Of a stretch of DNA of 64,000 bases, positions 28,259 to 37,907 are shown piece by piece (position 1 is the first letter of the stretch; every line of letters begins with the position of its first letter). The notes under the pieces are model-generated. The model worked only from the letters and a program-made list of their open reading frames with translations. It was not told the origin of the DNA and searched no databases. The stretch spans positions 16,009-80,008 of the forward strand of contig CAXHCA010000010.1 in the NCBI GenBank assembly GCA_964015035.1. Direction: 5' to 3'. The position numbers and the translations under genes were made by a program. Origin of the DNA: BQJU01 sp964015035. Its GTDB lineage: Bacteria > Bacteroidota > Bacteroidia > Chitinophagales > Saprospiraceae.

Positions 28259-29248
28259 ATGTTAAAAATTGGGGTTTTAGGCACTGGTCATTTGGGAAAA
28301 ATTCACATCAAATGTATCCAAATGGCTACTGAGGCTTATGAATTGGTTGGTTTTTATGATCCTGATCCCACAACGGCGCAAAAGGTGGCCGAGGAATTTA
28401 AAATTCCCGCCTTTGACAGTGCCGAAGCACTGATGGATGCCGTAGAAGTGGTGGATATCGTCACCCCTACTACGGTGCATTTTGCCATGGCAATGGAGGC
28501 CATTCAACGAGGCAAGCACCTATTCATTGAAAAGCCACTCACTCAAACAGTTGCGGAAGCAGAAGAATTGATTGCCAGGAGCCGCGAGAAAGGGGTGAAG
28601 GTACAAGTAGGACACGTTGAACGTTTTAATCCTGCACTTTTGGCACTGGGCGACATCCAACTGAATCCCATGTTTGTGGAAGCGCACCGCTTGGCCGTAT
28701 TCAACCCACGCGGAACCGATGTATCGGTCATTTTAGACCTAATGATCCATGACTTAGACATTGTATTGAGCATGGTCAACTCGGAGGTCAAAGCAGTATA
28801 TGCCAGTGGGGTAGCTGTGGTGAGTCAAAGCCCGGATATTGTCAATGCTCGTATTGAATTTGAAAATGGCTGTGTGGCCAATTTGACAGCCAGCCGCATC
28901 TCGCTCAAACAAATGCGCAAAGTGCGGTTATTCCAAAAGGACGCTTACATCAGCATGGATTTCCTTGATAAAAAAGCTCAGGTCATCCGCCTATTCGAAG
29001 AAGGCATTGCCCCTAATCAGGAAGAACTACTAAAACTGGAAACCAATCTAGGCAATAAATACATTCATATCGATATGCCGGAAATCGAACCCGTCAATTC
29101 GATCAAAATGGAGTTGGAAACCTTTGCTTCCAGTATTGAAACGGGGCAGCGGCCGCGTGTGAGCATTGAAGATGGCTACCAGGCGCTGAAGTTGGCGCAT
29201 CGCATTGCGGAGGAGGTGGAACGTCGCTCTGAAAACCTTTTGGTATAA
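28259..29248 (+). CDS. Gfo/Idh/MocA family NAD(P)-dependent dehydrogenase
   Basis: 329 aa from ATG 28259 (a GTG at 28235 is an alternative). The Rossmann motif is KIGVLGTGHLGKIHIKC. The family core EVVDIVTPTTVHFAMA, FIEKPLTQTVAEAEELI (the EKP motif) and VGHVERFNPAL follow, then the substrate-binding half with ILDLMIHDLDIVLS. Such enzymes oxidise or isomerise sugar derivatives. The gene sits 12 bases before a lipoprotein gene and near a sugar-phosphate transferase, which suggests a role in nucleotide-sugar or surface-polysaccharide synthesis (inference). Confidence 0.92.
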   Translation: MLKIGVLGTGHLGKIHIKCIQMATEAYELVGFYDPDPTTAQKVAEEFKIPAFDSAEALMDAVEVVDIVTPTTVHFAMAMEAIQRGKHLFIEKPLTQTVAEAEELIARSREKGVKVQVGHVERFNPALLALGDIQLNPMFVEAHRLAVFNPRGTDVSVILDLMIHDLDIVLSMVNSEVKAVYASGVAVVSQSPDIVNARIEFENGCVANLTASRISLKQMRKVRLFQKDAYISMDFLDKKAQVIRLFEEGIAPNQEELLKLETNLGNKYIHIDMPEIEPVNSIKMELETFASSIETGQRPRVSIEDGYQALKLAHRIAEEVERRSENLLV

Positions 29249-29260
29249 AATATTTAAGCT

Positions 29261-30157
29261 ATGAAAAAATCAAATATGAGTAAATGGGGCGCATTAATGG
29301 GGTTGGTCGGTCTGACTTTGGCAGCTTGCGATCTAATCAATCCAGCCGAAGAAATCCCGGCCTATATCTATGTGCCCTCTATTGAGTTGCAAACCAATGT
29401 GGCTACACAAGGCAGCAATTCATCAAAAATAACGGATGTCTGGCTAACCGTAGAAGGAGACTTTCTGGGGGCGTACACCCTGCCCGCCAAAATTCCCATC
29501 CTCAAAAACGGTGAGACACAACTCTCGCTTCGCGCGGGAATCAAGGATAATGGAGTGAATGCTACTCCTGAAATCTACCCTTTTTACGAGCGTTATGAGA
29601 CGACGATTGATTTGCAGCCCAATGAAACAGACACCATTCGTCCGATCATTCGCTATATGGATAATGTACGGTTTGCCATGATTGAGGGTTTTGAAAATGC
29701 CAGCACGCATCAGTTTCAGGATCTGAGAAGTGGTGAGGATGCGAATAAAATTACCATATCTAGTCAAGATGCCTTTGAAGGCCTCTCAGCCGTCATTCAA
29801 TTGGATACAGCAAGTAGTTTTGTGGAATTAGCAACCATCGATCGATTTAAGGATTTAACCACAACCAACCTACAGGTTTACCTGGAGGTGAATTACCGGT
29901 CGGAAGTACCGGCCATTTTCGGCCTGGTGGGATATGATGATTCCGATCCATTTACCGGATACCCCTTATACGATCCAGGATTCAGTCCTAAAGGGGAATG
30001 GAACAAAATATATTTTAACTTGAGCACACTGATTGCCCAAGGCAATTTTGATGAATACCAGATTGGGTTTAATGCATTTATTCCCATCGAAAATGGTGCA
30101 TTGACCCTCGATAAAGGACAATTACAACTAGACAATATCAAATTAGTGCATTTCTAA
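29261..30157 (+). CDS. Outer-membrane-type lipoprotein of unknown function
   Basis: 298 aa. Signal peptide with lipobox (GLTLAAC-D at about 20-24). The mature protein is all-beta: an N-terminal Ig-like half (VWLTVEGDFLGAYTLPAKIPIL) and a jelly-roll-like C-terminal half (FEGLSAVIQLDTASSFVEL ... GEWNKIYFNLSTLI). This resembles the carbohydrate-binding-like lipoproteins often found beside Bacteroidota polysaccharide genes. The gap to the dehydrogenase is 12 bases, to the transferase 95 bases. Function unknown. Confidence 0.85.
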   Translation: MKKSNMSKWGALMGLVGLTLAACDLINPAEEIPAYIYVPSIELQTNVATQGSNSSKITDVWLTVEGDFLGAYTLPAKIPILKNGETQLSLRAGIKDNGVNATPEIYPFYERYETTIDLQPNETDTIRPIIRYMDNVRFAMIEGFENASTHQFQDLRSGEDANKITISSQDAFEGLSAVIQLDTASSFVELATIDRFKDLTTTNLQVYLEVNYRSEVPAIFGLVGYDDSDPFTGYPLYDPGFSPKGEWNKIYFNLSTLIAQGNFDEYQIGFNAFIPIENGALTLDKGQLQLDNIKLVHF

Positions 30158-30252
30158 TGGATACTTAGTACAGATGCTCCAGCAGACATGTTTGCGGTCG
30201 CCCTTATCTCTAAGTCCGCAGAAATGTCGGAGTATCGGAAAAAACAAGAAAC

Positions 30253-31671
30253 ATGACCAGGGAGCGTCGCGTAGATACATTCTTTTACAAGATCGCGGAT
30301 TTTATCACCGCTATGTTATCCTGGGCCTGCTTTTTTGCTTATCGCAAACACCTGGAAAGCGGGACCCTCCATTGGCAGGATATTGACGAGCCCAATTTTT
30401 GGCTAGGAATTGTGATCATCCCTATCGGCTGGGTCCTTTTTTACTCCATCTTTGATCAGTACAAGGATATTTATCGCCTTTCTCGCCTGGCGACCCTGGC
30501 CAGAACACTATTTCTGAGCTTTTTTGGGGTCATCTTCCTGTTTTTTACCCTAATTCTCGATGATTTTGTAACCAATTACACCACCTACTATACTTCTTTC
30601 ACCACGCTCTTTCTACTGCATTTTTTCTTTACCGCTACGGTGCGAATGATCATCTTAACCCGTGCCAGTTGGCGACTCAAAGCGGGTAAAGTGACGTACA
30701 ATACCCTCATTATTGGCGGCAATCAAAATGCGCTGGAACTCTATCACGAAATCACGGGGCGAGAAAAAGGATTGGGCTACCATTTTGTTGGATTTATTGA
30801 TGCCAATGGCAGAAGCACCAACGAACTAGGGCAGTTTCTTCCTAAACTCGGCAAAATTGAGGACTTGAATGAAGTAATCAGTCAGCAGAAAATTGAAGAG
30901 GTCATTATCGCCATAGAAACATCGGAACACAACCGCTTGCGCGAAATTCTAAATGTACTGTTTGACTTTAATTCCCAGATCTTGGTAAAGATTATTCCCG
31001 ACATGTACGACATTATGCTGGGGACGGTCAAAATGAATCATGTCTACGGAGCCGTTTTAATTGAAATCGGCCAGGATTTGATGCCTAAATGGCAACGGCT
31101 GGTCAAACGGCTCATCGACCTTTCTGTGTCTATTGTTACCCTAATTATCTTGTCTCCGGTATATGCCTATGTGGCCATGCGGGTGCGGTTGTCTTCGCCG
31201 GGCCCGATTCTTTTTAAACAGGAACGCATTGGGTTAAATGGGAAACCATTTGACATCCTCAAATTCCGATCCATGCCGCTTGATGCAGAAAAGGAAGGCC
31301 CTCAACTTTCCCACGACGGGGACTCCCGATGCACGCCCTGGGGTGCGGTAATGCGCAAATGGCGATTGGATGAGTTACCTCAATTCTGGAATGTACTGAT
31401 CGGCGATATGTCCATCGTTGGTCCACGGCCAGAACGCCAATACTATATTGATTTGATCATGCAGCGGGCTCCCCACTACCGCCACCTTTTGAAAGTTCGA
31501 CCGGGCATTACTTCATGGGGACAAGTAAAATACGGCTATGCCTCTAACGTGGACCAAATGCTGCAACGCCTCAAATTTGACATCCTCTATATTGAGAACA
31601 TGTCTTTGGCCCTCGATTTTAAAATCATGTTTTATACCGTCCTGGTCCTTTTGCAGGGGAAGGGCAAATAG
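30253..31671 (+). CDS. Undecaprenyl-phosphate sugar phosphotransferase (WcaJ/WbaP-type)
   Basis: 472 aa. Four N-terminal transmembrane helices (about 15-120), a cytoplasmic Rossmann-like domain (about 150-265: TLIIGGNQNALELYHEI), a fifth helix or re-entrant helix (LSVSIVTLIILSPVYAYVAM) and the C-terminal catalytic domain with KQERIGLNGKPFDILKFRSM, RKWRLDELPQFWNVL and MSIVGPRPERQYY. It starts surface polysaccharide synthesis by moving a sugar-1-phosphate onto undecaprenyl phosphate at the inner membrane. No glycosyltransferase cluster follows; the next gene is convergent. Confidence 0.93.
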   Translation: MTRERRVDTFFYKIADFITAMLSWACFFAYRKHLESGTLHWQDIDEPNFWLGIVIIPIGWVLFYSIFDQYKDIYRLSRLATLARTLFLSFFGVIFLFFTLILDDFVTNYTTYYTSFTTLFLLHFFFTATVRMIILTRASWRLKAGKVTYNTLIIGGNQNALELYHEITGREKGLGYHFVGFIDANGRSTNELGQFLPKLGKIEDLNEVISQQKIEEVIIAIETSEHNRLREILNVLFDFNSQILVKIIPDMYDIMLGTVKMNHVYGAVLIEIGQDLMPKWQRLVKRLIDLSVSIVTLIILSPVYAYVAMRVRLSSPGPILFKQERIGLNGKPFDILKFRSMPLDAEKEGPQLSHDGDSRCTPWGAVMRKWRLDELPQFWNVLIGDMSIVGPRPERQYYIDLIMQRAPHYRHLLKVRPGITSWGQVKYGYASNVDQMLQRLKFDILYIENMSLALDFKIMFYTVLVLLQGKGK

Positions 31672-31679
31672 TAGCGAAT

Positions 31680-34600
31680 TTAGGGCTTATCGGCATCTGC
31701 CGAGGGCACCACTAAAGCCGGTAAATCCTTCGCCCGGTAGAGCCGATTAAATTCAGCCACATCTTCTTCTATGATGCGGTCCATCAAGCTTTGGTTCTTC
31801 GACCAATCATCGAGCAAGTCCTTTAATCGCTGCCTTGCACCACTGGTCACTGTCGGATCTTGCGTATCCACCCTGGAACGCAGGTTGATCAATTCCGAAT
31901 TTAAGCCATTGGGGAAGTTGATTACATCCTGATATGTTTTTTGGTTGGGTTGGACTAGGTTTTCCTCCCAACGGTCAATTTTATCAACGATATCTTTACC
32001 CTTGTCTACCACCGCAGCAGCTGTTTCAATTGGTTTGAGATGTCGATTGTAATCCTCGATCTGCTTTTTTACTGCGCGCATGCGAATGACCGCTTGGTGG
32101 ATATCCTTAACGGCATTATCAATGGTGACTAAAATCTCCTGCTGGTCCGTGTAGTCTGCAGGAGAAGCTTTCACCCTTGGGTCAGGTAAAATTTTGCAAG
32201 TGGTTTCATGCAAGGTAAATGGTCCCGTCAGGCGAATGATATACTCCCCTGGCCCCACCTTACTACCGTGATAATCTCCCAGCATAAATACATTTGGCAC
32301 ATTGGGAATCGGTGAGCGGCGCATGTCCCAATTAAAGCGATTAACCCCTCGTTTTGAGGGCAATAGAAGTGGTTCTGATGGTCCCCCTTCATATTTGACA
32401 AAGTTGGGGTCTTTTTTGTTGTGATACCGACGAATAATATTACCCGTTTTATCCACGATTTCCAGTTTCAGGTCACTGCTGTCCATTGATTCGGGCAGGT
32501 AGTAGTCAATGATCAATCCCGCCAGGGGGTTTTGTCCTTGGCCAGGAACGGCCTTGTTGTCTTTTGGGCTTTCAAACCTTACAGTGGGCTTAGGGCTAAA
32601 AAGCAGCATGTGTCCATTCATCACCACATCGCGCCCTTGCTGAATGGAACTGAGGTCATCCAGTATCCAAAATCCTCGACCAGAAGTAGCCGCGATGAGG
32701 TCATTATCTCTAATGGTCAAATCGGTGATGGGGCACAACGGCAAATTCAATTGAAAGCGGTGCCAACGCAGGCCATTACTTACAGAAATGTAAAGGCCAT
32801 TCTCCGTACCCGCATATAAGATGCCCGCTACCTTTGGATCTTCCCGGACCACGCGCACAAAATCTTCAGGTGAAATTCCATCTGTAATCAAATCCCAATT
32901 TTGGCCAAAATCTTCAGTGACCAAAATAATCGGTTTTAGATCGTCAAATTTATAGCGCGTGGCAACGACGTACGCCCCCCCCGGCCGATGAGGAGATACT
33001 TCAATGCTATTGATCAAACACTCCTGTAGATCAGGTGGTGTTACATTATTCCAAGTTTTGCCTTCATTTCGAGTCACATGGATACGACCATCATCGGTTC
33101 CTACCCACAATGTTTTGGCTTCATGTGGCGAACAGGCCAAATAACTAATCGTATTGTAATTTTCTCCACCGGCTCCTTCATTCGTAAACGGATATCCGCC
33201 CGGCCCCTGCTGACGAGAATCATTACGGGTGAGATCCGGGCTAATTTCTTTCCAATGCAGCCCCCCATCAGCCGTACGCAAAACAACATTGGCGGCATGG
33301 TAAATGACCTCTGGGTTCTGAGGAGAACAAACAATGGGGGCATTCCAGTTAAACCGATATTTCATATCGCGAGGCGTACTGGCCAATCCTATCTGTGGAT
33401 AGGCCATGATGTCCTTCGTGTTTTTTGTTTTGCTATCATAAACTGAAATATTCCCCTGATAACTGCCGCCATATATCAACTCGGGATTTTCAGGATCAAA
33501 TGCAATAAAGGCGCTTTCTCCTCCCGATACGGAATACCAGTCTTTTTCGTCGATACCACTATCACTGGTTTTACTGGCAATGGCGATGGTTGAATTATCT
33601 TGTTGACCACCGTATACGTAGTAAGGAAAACGTTTGTCGGCAATGACTCGGTAAATTTGTGCCGTAGGTTGGTTGTCTTGAGAAGACCAGCTTTTTCCTC
33701 CATTAAAGCTGATGCAAGCCCCTCCATCATTACCTAAAATCAAATTGTTGGTATTCTGTGGATTGATCCATAGGTCGTGTTGATCGCCATGCGGGTTGGC
33801 AATTTTGACAAAAGTCTTCCCCCCATCGGTAGATTTGAGCATGGGGGCATTTAAAACATAAACGGTCTCCGTATCGACCGGGTCGGTGAATATCTCGATA
33901 TAATACCAGGCTCTGGCGTAGGTGATCCGATCACCATTGACCAACTGCCAGTTTTTGCCACCATCATTGGAGCGAAAAACACCACCCACTTCGGCCTCTA
34001 TATTGGCATAAACGACATCCGGATTAGCTCGGCTGACATCAACGGCTACCTTTCCCATTTTTTCGGGCAATCCATCCGTCAACCGTTCCCAGCTTTCACC
34101 GCCATCCGTTGATTTATAGATTCCCGAACCATCACCACCACTGCGAATGGTCCACGGAAAGCGCTGATGATCCCAGGTTCCTGCGTATAATACCCTTGGA
34201 TTTTGGTAGTCCATACTCAAGTCGCTGGCGCCTGTTGTTTCGTTGATATACAATACCTTTCGCCAAGTGCTGCCCCCATCAGTGGTCTTGTATACCCCAC
34301 GGTGCTCATTGCGGCCAAAAACGGCTCCTTGCACTGCTACAAAAACGATATTGGGGTCTTCAGGGTGGATGCGAATTTCTGAGATATGGCGAGAGTCGGG
34401 TAAACCAATGTATTTCCAAGTTTTTCCGCCATCCGTAGATTTGTAAACGCCATCTCCATGAGTCGTCATTACCCCTCGAACAGCATGTTCACCGGTTCCA
34501 ACGTATAAAATATTGGGATCTGAAGGCGCGACACTAATGGCTCCGATTGAGCCCGTTCTGAAAACACCATCGGAGATATTGTTCCAAGTAAACCCTGCAT

Positions 34601-34841
34601 CTTCGGTTTTCCAAACACCACCACCGGTACTCCCCATGTAGTAGGTCATTGGATTTCCAGGTACTCCTGAAACAGCCACACTTCTTCCCCCACGAAAGGG
34701 GCCGATGTTGCGCCATTGCAAGCCTTGGTATAGGGCGGGATTAAACAGACGGTAGCGATTGTTTTGGTTTTCTTGTGCATAGGAGGTACACACCCCTAGC
34801 ATCAGAGCTGCTATTGCCACCCAAAGATACAGGTGTTTCAT
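31680..34841 (-). CDS. Secreted sortilin/BNR-repeat beta-propeller protein
   Basis: 1053 aa. Signal peptide MKHLYLWVAIAALMLG ending near TSYAQ. Multiple Asp-box (BNR) repeats: KSTDGGKTWKYIG, KTTDGGSTWRKV, KSTDGGESWERL, RSNDGGKNWQLV, forming one or two seven-bladed propellers (about 40-740) like the VPS10/sortilin and GH74-like family. The C-terminal 250 residues are helical and end without a T9SS signal. Often annotated as glycosyl hydrolase, but no catalytic acid pair can be confirmed by eye. Secreted or outer-membrane; substrate unknown. Convergent with the sugar transferase gene, 8 bases apart. Confidence 0.9.
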   Translation of the reverse strand: MKHLYLWVAIAALMLGVCTSYAQENQNNRYRLFNPALYQGLQWRNIGPFRGGRSVAVSGVPGNPMTYYMGSTGGGVWKTEDAGFTWNNISDGVFRTGSIGAISVAPSDPNILYVGTGEHAVRGVMTTHGDGVYKSTDGGKTWKYIGLPDSRHISEIRIHPEDPNIVFVAVQGAVFGRNEHRGVYKTTDGGSTWRKVLYINETTGASDLSMDYQNPRVLYAGTWDHQRFPWTIRSGGDGSGIYKSTDGGESWERLTDGLPEKMGKVAVDVSRANPDVVYANIEAEVGGVFRSNDGGKNWQLVNGDRITYARAWYYIEIFTDPVDTETVYVLNAPMLKSTDGGKTFVKIANPHGDQHDLWINPQNTNNLILGNDGGACISFNGGKSWSSQDNQPTAQIYRVIADKRFPYYVYGGQQDNSTIAIASKTSDSGIDEKDWYSVSGGESAFIAFDPENPELIYGGSYQGNISVYDSKTKNTKDIMAYPQIGLASTPRDMKYRFNWNAPIVCSPQNPEVIYHAANVVLRTADGGLHWKEISPDLTRNDSRQQGPGGYPFTNEGAGGENYNTISYLACSPHEAKTLWVGTDDGRIHVTRNEGKTWNNVTPPDLQECLINSIEVSPHRPGGAYVVATRYKFDDLKPIILVTEDFGQNWDLITDGISPEDFVRVVREDPKVAGILYAGTENGLYISVSNGLRWHRFQLNLPLCPITDLTIRDNDLIAATSGRGFWILDDLSSIQQGRDVVMNGHMLLFSPKPTVRFESPKDNKAVPGQGQNPLAGLIIDYYLPESMDSSDLKLEIVDKTGNIIRRYHNKKDPNFVKYEGGPSEPLLLPSKRGVNRFNWDMRRSPIPNVPNVFMLGDYHGSKVGPGEYIIRLTGPFTLHETTCKILPDPRVKASPADYTDQQEILVTIDNAVKDIHQAVIRMRAVKKQIEDYNRHLKPIETAAAVVDKGKDIVDKIDRWEENLVQPNQKTYQDVINFPNGLNSELINLRSRVDTQDPTVTSGARQRLKDLLDDWSKNQSLMDRIIEEDVAEFNRLYRAKDLPALVVPSADADKP

Positions 34842-35365
34842 TTTTCAGCCAGTTTAGTGTAGCAACTACGCCTAATCATATAGGCAATACAATTGCTAAA
34901 TGTAGTTTTCTCAAAAGTCCGGTAAAGATAGCACCAAATTTTTAAAAAAGCGATTACACGCCTTTGGAGATCAAAGCAAAGGAGCCTCCACCACTACCTA
35001 ATGCCATTATTGGTAACAATCTCCGGTGTGTACACTTGTCCGGCAAGCGGGAAGTCTAATAAGAGGGGGGAACCATTTAATTAAAAAGCAATATGCCGAT
35101 AGTTAGTTTTTAAGGGTGTCCATCCTGCATCAGGATGAACGGCAAAGAACCGATAACCCAATGGGTTCTCGGCTGGCATACCGCAATTTTTCATTTCCTA
35201 TTTCAAAGTAAAGATGTTACAAACCTAAAATGGAACCAATACTACTCGTATTACTTCCAGATTTAATGAGTAGTACGATAAAAATAAATAAAAGTTTCAG
35301 AAAAAAATAATAATTCTCTATTTATGTCCATTAATTGTAACTGACCTCCTATTCTGTGCGCACAA
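34842..35365. other. 524-base intergenic region with several hairpins, no gene
   Basis: Divergent spacer holding the promoters of the BNR gene (leftward) and the serine hydrolase gene (rightward). No open frame looks coding. It has small inverted repeats: CATCCTGCATCAGGATG near 35120, CCGATAACCC/TGGGTTCTCGG near 35152-35174, and TACTACTC ... GAGTAGTA near 35249-35276. A TTTGGAGATCAAAG at 34970 resembles the miniature-element end but has no partner. Confidence 0.6.
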
Positions 35366-35398
35366 ATGAGCAGCATTGGCCCATTGATTAGAACACGA

Positions 35399-36610
35399 AT
35401 GAACCCGATTGATATGTTTCGACGCTTTTTTATTTATTGCTGGACTATTTTGCTTTTTTACAGTTGTCAAAGAGATAAATTGGCCCCTTCTCCCGAATTG
35501 GCAAGTCCTCCTCCAACGACAATTTCCAATCCGCTTCCTTCTCGTCTTTTAAAAAAGGCCATAGCGTCTTTTGAAGACAGTTTACAACACGCCATGCAAT
35601 TGCAAGGGTTTCCCGGGGCCGCCTTTGCCGTTGTTGAAGGAGGAAAAATAGTGCACAGCCAGGGATATGGTCTCCGACAAATTGGTTGTAAAGAACCGGT
35701 TGACCGCAACACGGTTTTTAGAATTGCCTCCCTGTCAAAAGCATTTCCAGCTGTTTTGACTGGCATGCTGGTACAAGACAGTACCCTAAGGTGGGACGAT
35801 GCCGTAAAGGACTATCTACCCGACTTGACCTTAAGCCGTGCTTCTGCGGCAGATAGTTTATCTATTCGCCATCTGCTGAGTCACACTACGGGGCTTCCCA
35901 GGCATACCTATTCCAACCTGTTAAACATGGGTGTTCCTTATGCCGATATTCTTTCCCAACTCAAAGATGTTCGGGTAGCCCATACTCCAGGCACTTGGTA
36001 TAACTACCAAAATGTAGTGTATTCCCTGATTGGTGATGTGGTGCAAAAGGCAGTTGGAAAGTCCTATGATCAACTGCTCGAAGAAAGGGTTTTCAAGCCA
36101 CTTGATATGCAGCATGCATCTACCGGTTTTTATGCGCTACAAGCCGGCGACAATGTCGCAGCCCCACATAAGTATGATGGAGAAAAATATTTCCCTTCTA
36201 AGGCATCAACCAATTTTTACAGCGTTTTGCCTGCCGCGGGTGTCAATGCCAGTGTTCAGGATATGGCCAAGTGGATGCTACTCATGCTGGGACATCGGGA
36301 AAAGCTTTTGGACAGCCTCACCCTTTGGGAAATCCAAAAGGAACAAATTGCGGTATCTCCTCGAGAAAGAGTGATGCGCTCTTGGCGGCCAGTCGATGCG
36401 TCAGGATATGGGCTGGGCTGGCGAACGGCCATTAAAAATGGGACTCGGATTGTTTTCCACGGAGGTTTTGTCAATGGTTATCGGGCAGAAATTTTGCTGC
36501 TTCCCGAAGAAGACATCGGATTGGTGGTACTTACCAATAGCTTTAACCCCTTTATCGGTCACTGCCTACCTTATTTTCTGGAATTGATACAACGGGACGT
36601 TGTTAGGTAA
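35399..36610 (+). CDS. Beta-lactamase-family serine hydrolase, lipoprotein
   Basis: 403 aa from ATG 35399; ATGs at 35366 and 35414 are alternatives. The signal peptide ends in a lipobox (ILLFYSC-Q). The class C beta-lactamase/DD-peptidase fold shows all three motifs: S111-L-S-K114 in RIASLSKAF, Y203-Q-N205 in YNYQNVVYS, and H354-G-G in VFHGGFVNGY (HGG instead of KTG). HTTGLPRHTY is the usual loop. Probably a periplasmic or surface esterase or peptidase; true beta-lactamase activity is not implied. Convergent with the anti-sigma gene, 4 bases apart. Confidence 0.92.
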   Translation: MNPIDMFRRFFIYCWTILLFYSCQRDKLAPSPELASPPPTTISNPLPSRLLKKAIASFEDSLQHAMQLQGFPGAAFAVVEGGKIVHSQGYGLRQIGCKEPVDRNTVFRIASLSKAFPAVLTGMLVQDSTLRWDDAVKDYLPDLTLSRASAADSLSIRHLLSHTTGLPRHTYSNLLNMGVPYADILSQLKDVRVAHTPGTWYNYQNVVYSLIGDVVQKAVGKSYDQLLEERVFKPLDMQHASTGFYALQAGDNVAAPHKYDGEKYFPSKASTNFYSVLPAAGVNASVQDMAKWMLLMLGHREKLLDSLTLWEIQKEQIAVSPRERVMRSWRPVDASGYGLGWRTAIKNGTRIVFHGGFVNGYRAEILLLPEEDIGLVVLTNSFNPFIGHCLPYFLELIQRDVVR

Positions 36611-36614
36611 TGAG

Positions 36615-37907
36615 CTATTCAAACTTGACCGTATACGACTGAATGACGGGCTGTTCTCCTTTATCGATCTTCCATTTAGGGCCATTCTGCATCAAGCGAA
36701 TGGCTTCGGCATCACAGGAGGCACATAAGGATTGTAATACCTTAAAATTGCTCAAAGAGCCATCCGGGTGAACCGTAAACTGAAGGCGCACTGATCCCTG
36801 TATATTGACTGCAGGTTTGACCAGGTTCTTCTTGACATAACGATCCAGTTTTCTAAAGCCGCCGACCGGTGTAGCAATGATATTGGAATTTTCGCGGGTA
36901 GAAGCTTTTTCCTTAGCTCGTTTGTCCTCTTTTTCTGCCGGCACCGGCACCGTTGCTGCGTCAAGTGCTACATCAGATCCATTAAGCACGACGTGAAGCG
37001 TATCGGGGCCAGCGATATTTCTCGTCTCAGTGGTGAACCCTGAGTAGTTAAACTGCAAGGCACTATAGTTGCGATCCCATTTCAAGCTAAATCGCCCATC
37101 CACTCCGGTAATGGTTCCTACATCTGTGCCCGGCACGACCACACTGGCACCACTGATCGGCTCACCAATTTCGTCCTGGACAACGCCAACGACGTACTGC
37201 AATTCATTGGGAGGTGTGGGTGAACTTGGTTTCGCAAAATCGCTGTCTTCCAGGCTAAAGAAAGTATCCGCAGTACTGGGAGTAGGGATGGTATTGGCAT
37301 CCTTTGCTTTCTTCTTACTGCGCAAATGTTCTGCTTCGACCGATTCAATTTCAGCAATAGGTGTCGCACCTTCCTTCGTCAAAGTCTTAGGTTCGGTTTC
37401 TTCCTGCATTGCAATGAGCTCATTTGAGACATCACTTTGCGTATCAGAATTGGTTTGGGTAGTAGTTGGCGATGTTTGGTCTTCTGTCAACGCCGCCGCT
37501 TCTTGTTCACCAGCCCCGTCAATCTGTTGAGGAGTATCAGTGCTTCGGGCACCATCCAAGGGTTGGGATTCCGTTTGTTCAGACAAAGGCCCTGCATTAT
37601 TTGGGCCGAGGAAATAAAAACCAGAAATGGCAACGACCAGCAATAGGGCCACAGCTGCAACCCGCGTTAATAGGAGGATTATACCCGCATTCCGATGGCT
37701 CGAATTGGGTCGTAGGCGAGACCGAATCTCGGTCAATGCAGCAACATGATCCTGTTTAGGAAATTTGCGATAGCCTTCCACCGCATCTGCCAAAAAGGGA
37801 TCTTCGCTCATCTGTCGCTCCAGATGTGCCTCGTCTTCTCGATTGCCATCTGGGCCTATCCAGTTGCGCAACCAGGTGAATCCGTCATTTCCTTCTTGAT
37901 TATTCAT
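36615..37907 (-). CDS. Anti-sigma-like membrane protein with carboxypeptidase-regulatory and TonB C-terminal domains
   Basis: 430 aa. A cytoplasmic N-terminal segment (about 1-75) has the ECF-partner pattern FLADAVEGYRKFP. One transmembrane helix (about 78-102) is followed by an acidic Gln/Thr-rich linker (100-225), a CarboxypepD_reg-like beta domain (about 228-300: VVGVVQDEIGEPISGASVVV), a Lys/Glu spacer, and a TonB C-terminal domain (about 345-430: GSVRLQFTVHPDGSLSNFKV). Its ATG overlaps the stop codon of the ECF sigma gene (ATGA). It likely holds the sigma factor at the membrane and senses the cell envelope (inference from gene pair). Energy-transducing TonB activity is doubtful, as no ExbBD genes are near. 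Confidence 0.88.
   Translation of the reverse strand: MNNQEGNDGFTWLRNWIGPDGNREDEAHLERQMSEDPFLADAVEGYRKFPKQDHVAALTEIRSRLRPNSSHRNAGIILLLTRVAAVALLLVVAISGFYFLGPNNAGPLSEQTESQPLDGARSTDTPQQIDGAGEQEAAALTEDQTSPTTTQTNSDTQSDVSNELIAMQEETEPKTLTKEGATPIAEIESVEAEHLRSKKKAKDANTIPTPSTADTFFSLEDSDFAKPSSPTPPNELQYVVGVVQDEIGEPISGASVVVPGTDVGTITGVDGRFSLKWDRNYSALQFNYSGFTTETRNIAGPDTLHVVLNGSDVALDAATVPVPAEKEDKRAKEKASTRENSNIIATPVGGFRKLDRYVKKNLVKPAVNIQGSVRLQFTVHPDGSLSNFKVLQSLCASCDAEAIRLMQNGPKWKIDKGEQPVIQSYTVKFE

Noticed and set aside
34953..34985. Further copy of the MITE end (CCTTTGGAGATCAAAG)
   Set aside because: The match is partial, the first bases do not fit the consensus, and no partner end is found.
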